Position numbers and translations under genes: made by a program
Shown: positions 16,194 through 24,763 of the stretch, in pieces
How the letters are laid out: each line of letters starts with the position of its first letter
Position numbering within the stretch: position 1 is the first letter of the stretch
NCBI GenBank assembly: GCA_018716725.1
Contig: DVJP01000066.1
Span: 1 to 64,000, forward strand
Direction of reading: 5' to 3'
Source: Candidatus Merdivicinus excrementipullorum
Lineage (GTDB): Bacteria; Bacillota; Clostridia; Oscillospirales; Ruminococcaceae
DNA length: 64,000 bases
Notes under the pieces: model-generated
The model's input: only the letters and a program-made list of their open reading frames with translations
Told to the model about the DNA's origin: nothing
Database searches by the model: none

Positions 16194-17135
16194 ATGCTCA
16201 GCAAACACGGACAAAAACTGGCGGCGGACATGAACCTGCTGCCCTATCCCAAAGAAGGCTTCCTTTGCGGGAAAATCGGGGATATCCCGGTGATTATTGG
16301 AGAACTGCCGGATCAGAGGCTGGTTGTGCGCCTGTGGGCCAAACCAGGCGACGCCGCCCCTTCCAAAGAATTAGAGGATTTTCTGCGGATGGAGCTGCCG
16401 GATCTGCCCAAAGGCTTTCAGTGTAAACGGGAGGAATACGGCTGGGCATTTTTGCTCCCGCCCATGATGTACCGGAAAAAGCTGGAAACCATCCATTCCT
16501 TGTTCGGCGCTTTGTCCCAGTATTTCAGTGAAAACGGCATGGTTCCCTGCTGCGCCCACTGCGGAAGCCCAGAACCGGCGGGGCTTTACCAGTGCGGGGA
16601 AGGGGCCGCCAGCTTTTGCGAAAACTGCGCCGCGGAGTGCAGCCAGGCTTTGCAGTCGGCCGCCGCGGAACGGAAAAACAAGCCGGGCAACCTGCTGCTG
16701 GGGCTGATTGGCGCAGTAATCGGCGCGGTTCCGGGCGTCGTTTTATGGCTCCTCATTTACCGGCTGGGATATATCGCGGCAGTGTGCGGCCTGCTTTTGG
16801 CCTTCGGGGCTGTCAAGGGGTACTCCATACTGGGCAAGCGGCTGGACAAGAAGGGGACGGTTGTCAGCGTCATTGTTTCGGTGGTGATGCTCACTGCGGC
16901 CCTGATGCTCTGCTACGGCTGGGCGCTTTACGATGTGTTCGGGCCGGAGGGCTTCTCCTTTTTGGACTGCATCCTGGCGGTTCCCACAACCCTGGCGGTG
17001 TATCCGGAAATCCTCGCCTCTTTTGTGGGGGAATTTATCATCGGCCTCCTGCTGACCGGCGTGGGCAGCTTCGCCTCGGTGAAACGGCTCTATCAGCAGG
17101 CCAATCCCAGCACCGCTTTCCGGAAGCTGGTTTAA
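16194..17135 (+). CDS. zinc-ribbon membrane protein of unknown function (paralogue 1)
   Basis: A 313-residue protein I cannot assign to a named family. Residues 1-115 form a soluble alpha/beta-looking domain. Then comes a cysteine cluster CCAHC (119-123), Cys134 and CENC (142-145), likely one zinc site. The C-terminal half has about four membrane helices (about 166-190, 192-208, 220-243, 255-305). It shares its whole architecture with the next gene: AKPGD/E near residue 50, SQYF..NG..PCCA.CG before the helices, and KGYSILG/KGYALLG between helices. Start: ATG 16194, eight bases after AGGAG, preferred to GTG 16185, which overlaps that site. Confidence 0.8.
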   Translation: MLSKHGQKLAADMNLLPYPKEGFLCGKIGDIPVIIGELPDQRLVVRLWAKPGDAAPSKELEDFLRMELPDLPKGFQCKREEYGWAFLLPPMMYRKKLETIHSLFGALSQYFSENGMVPCCAHCGSPEPAGLYQCGEGAASFCENCAAECSQALQSAAAERKNKPGNLLLGLIGAVIGAVPGVVLWLLIYRLGYIAAVCGLLLAFGAVKGYSILGKRLDKKGTVVSVIVSVVMLTAALMLCYGWALYDVFGPEGFSFLDCILAVPTTLAVYPEILASFVGEFIIGLLLTGVGSFASVKRLYQQANPSTAFRKLV

Positions 17136-17161
17136 CGGTTTCATAAGGGAGAGAAATTGAG

Positions 17162-18193
17162 ATGTTAGGGAAGAATCTGCGGGCTATGGCCCAGGGCCTG
17201 GGTTTCCTTTGGGACGCAAACTGCAAATTCCTGTACGGGAGGATTGGGCCTTACCCGGCTTGGGTCCGGGAAATCCCGGGGAGCCAGCTCCTGCTGTCGG
17301 CGGCGGCAAAGCCGGGAGAAAACGCCGTCCTGCCGGCTGCGGAGGACGTCCGCCGGATCCTGCCGGAGGGTCCGATCCTTTCTATTAAGGTTACCCCTTT
17401 CCGATGGCAGGTTGTGGTGAAGCGGGGAAAAACCCCGGAAACCACCCTGCTTCTGAAACGGGTTTTTGATACCCTGGGGCAGTATTTTGCCCAAAACGGC
17501 TACCGCCCCTGCTGCGCCAAATGCGGCGCGGAAGGGGTGATGCCCATTTACCAGTGCGGGCAGATTATACGGGCTTTATGCGATCACTGCGCCGGGGAAA
17601 CGGCGTTTCTGGCGGAAAAAGACCGGAAGCGCCCCAGCAAGCTGGGCAAAGGGATGTTGGGGGCTTTGGGCGGGACGGCCCTTGGCCTTGCGGCCTCCAT
17701 TTTGCTGGTTATTCTGGCCTGGTTTGTCTTTCTGCTGGCTTTTTTCGCCGTGACCGGGGGAATTCTCGCCCTTTTGGGGGATTCTGTTGACTTGGACACC
17801 GCAATGTTTCTGGCGTTTATGTTGCTGATGATCCCGGGAGTAATGAGCGTTTTTCTAATAACATCGGTTTGCGGATTTTTCATGATGCTGCCCGCCTCCA
17901 AGGGGTACGCCCTTTTGGGCGGGAAATACGACGTCCGGGGAATCGCCGTCAGCGTCCTCTGTGTCGGAGCTTTCCTATTTGCTTTCTATTTTTGGCTGTT
18001 GGGCGGGCTGTCTTTTGCGGAACCGGACTATTTTTCCATGGCGGTGATCCAATTTGGCGGGCTTTATTTTGACATGGACGGTTTAGTGGCTTCCATTATT
18101 TTCTGCGCTTGTTACGTCCCGGGCATTGCCATAGCGGGCTTTGAGGAAATGGACCGGCAAAAACGCAGAGAAGCCTTCCGGCGGCTCCTTTGA
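17162..18193 (+). CDS. zinc-ribbon membrane protein of unknown function (paralogue 2)
   Basis: A 343-residue paralogue of the preceding gene, 26 bp downstream. Cysteines are CCAKC (117-121), Cys132 and CDHC (140-143), matching the spacing of paralogue 1. About four or five hydrophobic segments follow, the longest near 165-200 and 215-245. The N-terminal domain keeps the same pattern (RIGPYPAWVREIPGSQLLL, AAKPGE). The arrangement of soluble domain, zinc ribbon and membrane domain suggests a membrane-tethered sensor or assembly factor, but there is no catalytic motif, so no function is proposed. Start ATG 17162 follows GGGAGAG. Confidence 0.8.
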   Translation: MLGKNLRAMAQGLGFLWDANCKFLYGRIGPYPAWVREIPGSQLLLSAAAKPGENAVLPAAEDVRRILPEGPILSIKVTPFRWQVVVKRGKTPETTLLLKRVFDTLGQYFAQNGYRPCCAKCGAEGVMPIYQCGQIIRALCDHCAGETAFLAEKDRKRPSKLGKGMLGALGGTALGLAASILLVILAWFVFLLAFFAVTGGILALLGDSVDLDTAMFLAFMLLMIPGVMSVFLITSVCGFFMMLPASKGYALLGGKYDVRGIAVSVLCVGAFLFAFYFWLLGGLSFAEPDYFSMAVIQFGGLYFDMDGLVASIIFCACYVPGIAIAGFEEMDRQKRREAFRRLL

Positions 18194-18256
18194 CGCACCT
18201 TTTTGCCCTTTCTTTCATAATATGGGGTATCTTATGGAAGAAAGGGCGGGATTTTG

Positions 18257-18583
18257 ATGTGGACATATTTTTGGGCCGGCCTTTTGGCCGGGTTGATTAT
18301 CTGGGCAGTAGCTGAAGCGGCTTTGCGGCTGCGCAGGCCGGTTTCCAAAGGGATGCGGGAAGAGGTTTTCGCGGTGCTGGAGCTTACAAAGCCGTCGGAG
18401 GACTTGGAATACACCCTGCGGCGGATCAAAGCGGATTTTTCCGGCTGCGGGTTTACCGGCTGCCGGATCCTTTTGGCGGACCGGGAGCTTTCGGAGAATG
18501 ACCGCCAGGTGGCGGCCCGGACGGAAGGGGTCTACCTGGTTCCGTCCCGGGTGCTGGAAATCCTGCCCTGGCGGACGGAATAA
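18257..18583 (+). CDS. small single-pass membrane protein, unknown
   Basis: A 108-residue protein with one N-terminal membrane helix (about residues 4-26, WAGLLAGLIIWAVAEAAL) and an 80-residue cytoplasmic or surface domain rich in charged residues. No motif is recognised. ATG 18257 is preferred to TTG 18254. It lies 28 bp before the recD2 start, so the two may be co-transcribed. Confidence 0.65.
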   Translation: MWTYFWAGLLAGLIIWAVAEAALRLRRPVSKGMREEVFAVLELTKPSEDLEYTLRRIKADFSGCGFTGCRILLADRELSENDRQVAARTEGVYLVPSRVLEILPWRTE

Positions 18584-18610
18584 CAATTTGGTTTTGGGAA
18601 GGCGGGAAAC

Positions 18611-20827
18611 ATGAGAGAACAGGAAATGGTGCAGATCCGGGGAACGGTGGAAGACGTCCTCTTTGCCAACCCGGAAAATGGGTTCGCGGTCATTGAACTG
18701 GACACCGGGGAGGAGCTTCTGCCGGTGGTGGGGGAGCTTTGCGGCGTGGAGCCGGGGGAAGAGCTGACCATCACCGGCAGCTATGGAAACCACCCCAAAT
18801 TCGGCTACCAGTTTAAGGCCGCGCTCTTTGAGCGGAGCCTGCCCACTACTCTCACCGCCATCCGCAAATACCTGGCCTCCGGGGCCGTCAAGGGCATCGG
18901 CCCGGCTCTGGCCGGACGGATTGTGGACACCTTCGGTGCTAAAACCCTGGAGGTGCTGGAAAAATCCCCGGACCGCCTGTCCGAGGTCAAGGGCATCTCC
19001 CAGCGCAAGGCTAAGGAGCTGGTGCAGGAGTTTAACCAGATGTTCGGCATGCGGATGGTGATGATCTTCCTGTCCTCCCACGGGCTCAGCTCTTCCCAGA
19101 GCGTCAAGGTCTATAAAAAGTGGGGCCCCATGGCCATGGACCTTTTGAAAGCCAACCCCTACCTGCTCTGCAGCGGGGAGTTCGGAGTGGAGTTTGAAAA
19201 GGCCGACCGGATGGCCCTCTCCTTAAACCTTTCGCCGGACAGCCCGGAACGGGTTTTCGGCGGCATTACCTATATGCTCCGCCACAACCTCCACAACGGC
19301 CACACCTGCCTTGCACGGGAGGTGGTGGCCGCCAAGTGCGCCCAGCTTTTGCAGCTTTCCAAAGACCGGGTGGAGGCGGAAATCGACACCCGCATCGGCG
19401 AGGAAGAGCTGTTTTCCATCCAGCGGAACCGGGAGTATCTGTTCCTGCCGGATTTGTACGGGGCGGAACGGTATGTGGCCCTGCGGATCGGGCTGATGCT
19501 CCAGAACCGGTATTTTGAAACCCGGAATGTGGACAAAATGATTGATAAAGTGGAGCAGGAAAAAGGGATAAAATACGAGGGCCTTCAGCGGGAAGCCATC
19601 CGCCAGGCCCTTTCCCGCAGCGTCCTGATTCTCACCGGCGGCCCCGGCACCGGCAAAACCACCACCTTAAACGCCATTATCGAGCTTTTGGAAGGGGAAG
19701 GCTTAAAGCTTGCCATCGCCGCCCCAACGGGACGGGCCGCCAAGCGGATCTCCGAAGTCACCGGCAGGGAGGCCAAAACCGTCCACCGGCTTTTGGAGGT
19801 GGATTTCAGCGACGAAAGCCGCAGCAGGTTTCTCCACAACGAACAGCACCCCTTGGACGCCGACGCGGTGGTCATTGACGAAATGTCCATGGTGGACATT
19901 TTCCTCTTTGAATCCCTTCTGCGGGGCATTAAAATGGGCTGCCGCCTGATTTTGGTGGGGGACTCGGACCAGCTGCCCTCGGTGGGGCCGGGAAACGTCC
20001 TCCGGGACCTGATTGACAGCGGGAAAATCCCCACGGTGGAATTAAAGCAGGTGTTCCGCCAGGCGGCGGAAAGTCTCATCGTCACCAACGCCCACAAAAT
20101 CGTGGAAGGGGAGATGCCGGACTTGACAGTCAAGGACCGGGACTTCTTTTTCCTCAGCCGTTTAAACGCGGAAAACGCCGCCAAAACCGTGGTGGAGCTG
20201 GCGGCGGAGCGCCTGCCCAAAAGCTACGGCTTTTCCCCGGTGGCGGACATCCAGGTGTTGGCCCCTCAGCGGAAAGGGGATTTGGGGGTCAACACTCTGA
20301 ACACCCGGCTCCAGGCGGCGTTAAATCCCCCGGCTTCCGGGAAAAAGGAGTGGAAGGGGATGTTTTACACCTTCCGGGAAGGGGACAAGGTGCTGCAAAC
20401 CCGGAACAACTACGACATCGAGTGGGACAAGAACGGCGAAAAGGGCATGGGGGTTTTCAACGGCGACATCGGCATTATCAAGGAAATCGACCATCCCGCC
20501 GGGACCATCGACATTGACTTTGACGATCGGATCTGCACCTATACCTTCGATATGGCGGCGGAATTGGAGCTGGCCTACGCCGTCACCGTCCACAAAAGCC
20601 AGGGCAGCGAGTATGACGCGGTAATCCTGCCCATTTTGGGCGGATACGACAAGCTCTATTTCCGGAACCTTTTGTACACCGCCGTCACCCGGGCCAGGAA
20701 GCTCTTAATTTTGGTAGGCTCCCAGAAACGCATCGCCTATATGGTGGAAAATAACCTCCGCACCCTGCGCTACACTGGGCTGAAGTTCTTTTTGCAGCAG
20801 ACGGGGATAGAGGAAAATCCCAGGTAA
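18611..20827 (+). CDS. recD2: RecD2-type ATP-dependent DNA helicase
   Basis: A 738-residue superfamily 1B 5'-3' helicase, the RecD2 form found without RecBC. The N-terminal domain includes an OB-like region and helix-hairpin-helix repeats (KYLASGAVKGIGPALAGRIV, SEVKGISQRKAKELV). Walker A is GGPGTGKTTT near residue 343, and DEMSMVD near 425 is motif II. The UvrD-like C-terminal part has AYAVTVHKSQGSEYD. Members act in DNA repair and lagging-strand processing. ATG 18611 follows GGAAGGCGGG. The gene ends against repeats and a bidirectional terminator. Confidence 0.93.
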   Translation: MREQEMVQIRGTVEDVLFANPENGFAVIELDTGEELLPVVGELCGVEPGEELTITGSYGNHPKFGYQFKAALFERSLPTTLTAIRKYLASGAVKGIGPALAGRIVDTFGAKTLEVLEKSPDRLSEVKGISQRKAKELVQEFNQMFGMRMVMIFLSSHGLSSSQSVKVYKKWGPMAMDLLKANPYLLCSGEFGVEFEKADRMALSLNLSPDSPERVFGGITYMLRHNLHNGHTCLAREVVAAKCAQLLQLSKDRVEAEIDTRIGEEELFSIQRNREYLFLPDLYGAERYVALRIGLMLQNRYFETRNVDKMIDKVEQEKGIKYEGLQREAIRQALSRSVLILTGGPGTGKTTTLNAIIELLEGEGLKLAIAAPTGRAAKRISEVTGREAKTVHRLLEVDFSDESRSRFLHNEQHPLDADAVVIDEMSMVDIFLFESLLRGIKMGCRLILVGDSDQLPSVGPGNVLRDLIDSGKIPTVELKQVFRQAAESLIVTNAHKIVEGEMPDLTVKDRDFFFLSRLNAENAAKTVVELAAERLPKSYGFSPVADIQVLAPQRKGDLGVNTLNTRLQAALNPPASGKKEWKGMFYTFREGDKVLQTRNNYDIEWDKNGEKGMGVFNGDIGIIKEIDHPAGTIDIDFDDRICTYTFDMAAELELAYAVTVHKSQGSEYDAVILPILGGYDKLYFRNLLYTAVTRARKLLILVGSQKRIAYMVENNLRTLRYTGLKFFLQQTGIEENPR

Positions 20828-20850
20828 AGTGGCAGTTTTTTGAAACGATT

Positions 20851-20874
20851 TGTAGGGGCGGGGTCTCCCCGCCC
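20851..20874 (-). repeat. CCCCTACA-type hairpin repeat (inverted orientation)
   Basis: TGTAGGGGCGGGG, loop TCT, CCCCGCCC. Read on the minus strand it ends in the same CCCCTACA as the copies near 8.5 kb. The stem GGGCGGGG/CCCCGCCC is perfect. Confidence 0.8.
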
Positions 20875-20906
20875 GCCGGCTTTCCAGAACGTTTCGTGTA
20901 ATATGC

Positions 20907-20930
20907 GGGCCGGGAAACCCGGCCCTTACA
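20907..20930 (+). repeat. CCCCTACA-type hairpin repeat, variant ending CCTTACA
   Basis: Stem GGGCCGGG / CCCGGCCC with loop AAA as in the two copies at 8.4 and 8.7 kb, followed by TTACA instead of CTACA. It faces the copy at 20851 in opposite orientation. Confidence 0.8.
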
Positions 20931-20943
20931 ATTTACGCGAAAA

Positions 20944-20975
20944 CCCCCGGGCCAACTGGTCCGGGGGCATTTTCT
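20944..20975. terminator. bidirectional terminator between recD2 and the CBS-domain gene
   Basis: CCCCCGG pairs with CCGGGGG, with inner CCA/TGG, then CATTTTCTTT on the plus strand and GTTTTCG on the minus strand. The genes on either side converge here. Confidence 0.85.
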
Positions 20976-22361
20976 TTACTCTGCTTCTTCCGTTTTGTTA
21001 TGTTTGGAGGATTTTTCCTTTTTGGAGGATTTTTCCTCCTCGTCGGGAACCGGTTCCGGCAGGCGGAACACTTTAACCTTGGCTACCCGCCGGTCCTCCA
21101 CCTGGGTGACGGTGAACCGGTAGCCTTCGTACTCTACCGAAGGAGTTTCCCCTTCTGTGGGGATCCGTCCCAGCATATGGGTCAGGAACCCGCCCAGGGT
21201 GTCGTAAGCGTCGTCCTCCTCAAAGGTGATGTCTAAGGCCTCGCCCAGGTCGTCCAGTTCTGTGGTGCCCTCCACCAGGTAGGTGTCGGCGTCCAGTTGC
21301 TGGATGTCCTTTTCTTCCTCGTCGTACTCGTCCTCAATGTCGCCGACAATGGCTTCCAGAATGTCTTCCATAGTGAGGATGCCTTCCGTTCCGCCGTATT
21401 CGTCCACAACCACGGCCATGGCCGACTGGTTCTTTTTAAATTCCGCGAATACGCTGCGGCATTTCACGTGTTCCGGCACATAAATGACGGGCCGGATAAA
21501 ATCCAAAAGGCTTACGCTTTCGGAAGGGTGGCCCACCAGGCACAAAAGGTCCTTCACATGGATAAACCCTAAAATGTTGTCCAGGTCCCCTTCGTAAACC
21601 GGCAGCCGGGAAAACCCTTCGCTGATGGCCAGGTCAATGACGTCCTGAATTTTGGCGTCCTTTTCCACTGCGGCCACTTCCGTCCGATGGGTCATGACGT
21701 CGCCCACCGTCGTATCGTCAAACTCGAAAATGTTGTTAATCATCTCTTTCTGGCTTTCCTCAATAAAGCCCATTTCGCTGCCGGTGTCCACCAGCATCCG
21801 GATTTCCTCTTCCGTTACGGCTTCCGGGCTGTTTTTAGGCTCCGCGCCGAAAAGCCGGGCCAAAAGCTTGGCAATCCCGGCGGCAGGGGCCGTTACAGGG
21901 GATAAAATTCCCAAATAAACCGGCACCGCCCCAGCGGCGGAATACGCTGCCTTGTCGGCGAAATGCTCCCCCATAGCCCGGGGAAACAGCAGCCCGATGC
22001 CCAGCACCAGGATAGTCATGACCCAGGCGTCCAAAACCAGGGCGATTACCGTAGCCAGCGTGCTGTGTCCCTGGCCCAGAAGGGCGGAGAAAAGCCGGTA
22101 CAAAGGGGGAAATGCGGCTGTCATGCCAAAGAGGATGCTGCCTGCTGCGGAAACATAAGCCGCAGTGCCGGTTTTTCCGGCAATACGGGGGATGTCCCGG
22201 CAGCGGGAAAGCCGCGCCGCCTTTTGATCCCCGTTCTCCTCCCGCTCCCGCAGCGTGGCGTCATTGGCTTCCGGAATGGCTGTTGCAGCCAGGGAGCCGA
22301 AAAAGCTGAGGGCCAGGAAAAGCACGGAAAGAATGATACACCATGATCGTCCGTCGTCCAA
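20976..22361 (-). CDS. CNNM/CorC-type membrane protein with CBS pair
   Basis: A 461-residue protein of the hemolysin-C/CNNM family, linked to divalent-cation (Mg or Co) transport. The N-terminal membrane domain (about 1-175) has four hydrophobic segments. A linker helix (EEEIRMLVDTGSEMGFIEESQKEMI) precedes two CBS domains (about 215-335, VGDVMTHRTEVAAV to EYGGTEGILTMEDILEAIVGDI). The CorC_HlyC domain follows to about 435, then a Lys/Glu tail. The start is TTG 22361 with AGGAGG nine bases upstream and no competing ATG. Confidence 0.9.
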   Translation of the reverse strand: MDDGRSWCIILSVLFLALSFFGSLAATAIPEANDATLREREENGDQKAARLSRCRDIPRIAGKTGTAAYVSAAGSILFGMTAAFPPLYRLFSALLGQGHSTLATVIALVLDAWVMTILVLGIGLLFPRAMGEHFADKAAYSAAGAVPVYLGILSPVTAPAAGIAKLLARLFGAEPKNSPEAVTEEEIRMLVDTGSEMGFIEESQKEMINNIFEFDDTTVGDVMTHRTEVAAVEKDAKIQDVIDLAISEGFSRLPVYEGDLDNILGFIHVKDLLCLVGHPSESVSLLDFIRPVIYVPEHVKCRSVFAEFKKNQSAMAVVVDEYGGTEGILTMEDILEAIVGDIEDEYDEEEKDIQQLDADTYLVEGTTELDDLGEALDITFEEDDAYDTLGGFLTHMLGRIPTEGETPSVEYEGYRFTVTQVEDRRVAKVKVFRLPEPVPDEEEKSSKKEKSSKHNKTEEAE

Positions 22362-22512
22362 GTTAAAAAACCTCCTATTTCTTTCACAAAGGTGGATTTG
22401 TGCGGCATATGGAAAAAAGAAAGCGCCGCACGGCGTTCCGGGAGCCTTTCCCGAAAGCTATACAGCACTATGATACCTTTTTTCATCCGTTTTGTCAACT
22501 AAATAACGGAGA

Positions 22513-23334
22513 TTACTTCAAATGGATGGGTTCTGTTTCCGCCGTCAGGGCCTCAAACCGGTAGCCCAGGCCCTGGTAATGGTCAATGAGCATGGAAACG
22601 CACTCTGCGGCGGTGGTCCGGAGGGCGTCGTCGTGGAGCAGGATGAGGATTTTTTCCTGGTCCCCGGCGGAACTCACCACATTGTCGAACATCTCCTGGG
22701 CGGGCGTTGCCTTGGCTTTGTCGTCTTTGGCTAAGGCGTTCCAGTCAAACCAGACGCAGCCTCGTTTTTCCATTTCTTTTTTAATTTCATCCAACACTTC
22801 AGGCATCGCGAAGTTGTTTTTGCTGCCCCCGGGGAAACGGAAAATGTTGGGCTTTACCCCCACAATGCTTTCCAGGTGGTCTGCCAGACGGTCGAAGTCC
22901 TTAAGATAGGCGTCTGCGCTTTCGTAAATTTCCTGATACCGGTGGGAATAGGAGTGAATCCCCAAAGCGTGGCCCTCGTCCAGAATCCGCTGGTACAGCC
23001 CCTTCCCACGTTCCGTGGTGGCGCCGATGACAAAGAAGGTGGCGGGGACGCCTTTTTCCTTTAAAACGTCCAGGATTTCCCCTGTTACAACGGAAGGGCC
23101 GTCGTCAAAGGTGAGGTATACCACCTTTTCCCCGTCCTCCGGAACGTCCGTCCCCATAGTCTGCTGGGAACCGGAGCTTTCCGGCGGGAGGGCGGATTCC
23201 GGAGGGGCAGGCTCCCCCCCGGACTGGGCGGCCTTGGCCCCCAAAAACAGCACGCCGATGCCCAGGGCAAGCCCCAGCAGCGCGGCTCCGGCCACCAGCA
23301 TAAGGTTTTTAAGACGTATGGATCGAATAAACAT
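22513..23334 (-). CDS. polysaccharide deacetylase (NodB homology domain)
   Basis: A 273-residue membrane-anchored carbohydrate esterase family 4 enzyme. One N-terminal helix (about 10-32) is followed by a Pro/Ser linker. The NodB motifs are in order: TFDDGP (motif 1), HSYSH (metal His pair), RFPGG (motif 3) and LLHD (motif 5). Expected role: removing acetyl groups from peptidoglycan GlcNAc or MurNAc at the cell surface. It follows the SpoIID-type gene by about 97 bp in the same direction, which suggests joint work on the wall, possibly in sporulation. Confidence 0.92.
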   Translation of the reverse strand: MFIRSIRLKNLMLVAGAALLGLALGIGVLFLGAKAAQSGGEPAPPESALPPESSGSQQTMGTDVPEDGEKVVYLTFDDGPSVVTGEILDVLKEKGVPATFFVIGATTERGKGLYQRILDEGHALGIHSYSHRYQEIYESADAYLKDFDRLADHLESIVGVKPNIFRFPGGSKNNFAMPEVLDEIKKEMEKRGCVWFDWNALAKDDKAKATPAQEMFDNVVSSAGDQEKILILLHDDALRTTAAECVSMLIDHYQGLGYRFEALTAETEPIHLK

Positions 23335-23431
23335 ATAAGCGACCTTCCCTTCCCTGATATGGCGGAAAAAGCGCCGCGTCCGGCATTTCTTTCCCGTAAC
23401 TACCCTATGCGGCTGTTTCCCCAGATATGCC

Positions 23432-24586
23432 TTATCCCACCCGGGCGATTTCCGTGCCCGGGTAATACCGGGCCAAAATTTCCTCCCAGGTATGGCCTTC
23501 CTTGGCCATGGCGTCCGCCCCGTACTGGCTCATGCCCACGCCGTGGCCCTTGCCCTTGGTGCGGAAGGTCAGGGTTTCCCCGCTGCACTCCACGGTGAAA
23601 TTGGCGGAAGAAAGGCCGAACCAGCTGCGGATGTCCTCGCCGGAAACGGTGTTTTCCCCGATTTTGGCGGAAGTGACCATGCCGGCTTCGGTGCGTTCCG
23701 TTATCTGGATCCACTGGGCCGGGTCCTCCGGCAGGGAGAGGGTTTCTAAGTGGCCGCTTAAAATGGCGGCGGCTTCCTGGACAGTCAGGGAGGATTCCCC
23801 ATTGCCGGCGGGGTTTTCCGCGTCTTCGGGGCTGTCCGCCGTCACAAGGTAGGGGACCTCCCGCCCCCAAACGTCCTTGGCCGATTCGGTTTTCCCGGAG
23901 GAAATGGAGTGGAAGGCCGCGGCGGCCGGTTCCCCCTGATATACCAGGATGCAGCTTAACACCTCCTGCACCGCCGATTCCAGCAGGGCCTCGTTTTCCT
24001 CAAAGGAATCCCCCCACAGTTCCTGCCGCTCCTCCTTGGAAAGATACGCCTGGAAATGGGCCGGGTCCGTGGACAGGAAGGCCCCCTGCAAATCCGGATC
24101 CGGTTTTTTCAGCTGCAAGCCCATCTGCCGCAGGGCATAGCTGTGGGCGGCCACAGCCTGGGCCTTTACGGCCTCCGGCGCAAAGCCTATGGGAATTTCC
24201 GCCGCCGTGACGCCGCAGATGTAATCAAAGGGGGAAAGCTCCATGACCTGGCCGGAATCCGCGTCCAGCACCCGATAAGCTTCCGGCAGGGACAGAGCGG
24301 CGCTGCTTTCCGGCAAAGGCTGGGATTCTTCCGCTTCCGGCTGGGAAGAAACGGGAGCCGGGGCGGAGGACGTTTCCTCTTCTTTTGGTTGGTTGTCCGG
24401 TTTTTCCCTTTGGAGAATCCCGGCGGCCTGCCCGGAAGCGCCCGCCGAAAACCGAAGGAGCTCCGTTTGGGCTGTCAGGGGAGGCAGGGAGGAAGGCTTG
24501 CGGACAGCGGTGGCCAGGGGCGCTGCCGGAAGGACGGCCATGGCGCATAAAAAGGCGAGACAGCGGGCGACGCTTCGGTTTTTCAT
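23432..24586 (-). CDS. SpoIID/LytB-domain lytic transglycosylase
   Basis: A 384-residue exported protein. A signal segment (about 1-30) is followed by a Pro/Glu/Ser-rich spacer to about 110, then the SpoIID domain: GVTAAEIPIGFAPEAVKAQA, holding the expected catalytic Glu, and the closing GKGHGVGMSQYGADAMA. SpoIID cleaves glycan strands during engulfment; vegetative LytB-type relatives also exist. SpoIIP/SpoIIM are not in the window, so stage-specific use is inference. ATG 24586 has AAGGAGG at proper spacing; a reading 27 codons longer lacks one. Confidence 0.88.
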   Translation of the reverse strand: MKNRSVARCLAFLCAMAVLPAAPLATAVRKPSSLPPLTAQTELLRFSAGASGQAAGILQREKPDNQPKEEETSSAPAPVSSQPEAEESQPLPESSAALSLPEAYRVLDADSGQVMELSPFDYICGVTAAEIPIGFAPEAVKAQAVAAHSYALRQMGLQLKKPDPDLQGAFLSTDPAHFQAYLSKEERQELWGDSFEENEALLESAVQEVLSCILVYQGEPAAAAFHSISSGKTESAKDVWGREVPYLVTADSPEDAENPAGNGESSLTVQEAAAILSGHLETLSLPEDPAQWIQITERTEAGMVTSAKIGENTVSGEDIRSWFGLSSANFTVECSGETLTFRTKGKGHGVGMSQYGADAMAKEGHTWEEILARYYPGTEIARVG

Positions 24587-24639
24587 TTGATTTTCCTCCT
24601 TGTTCTGCACAGAAATCGGAAGCTCCGGCATATTTAGCC

Positions 24640-24668
24640 TTGACTTTACTTCTGTCCTGTTATACAAT
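24640..24668 (+). promoter_or_regulatory. promoter in front of citrate synthase
   Basis: TTGACT (24640-24645), 17-bp spacer, TACAAT (24663-24668), about 95 bp before the citrate synthase start, in the divergent gap. Confidence 0.65.
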
Positions 24669-24763
24669 GGATTTATCTATAGGATTCTGCCAAAAGGCCG
24701 GTGATAGGGGCGGACGCCCCGGACGGGCCCTTGGGCCAATATATGAACGGGGTGGGATGACCG

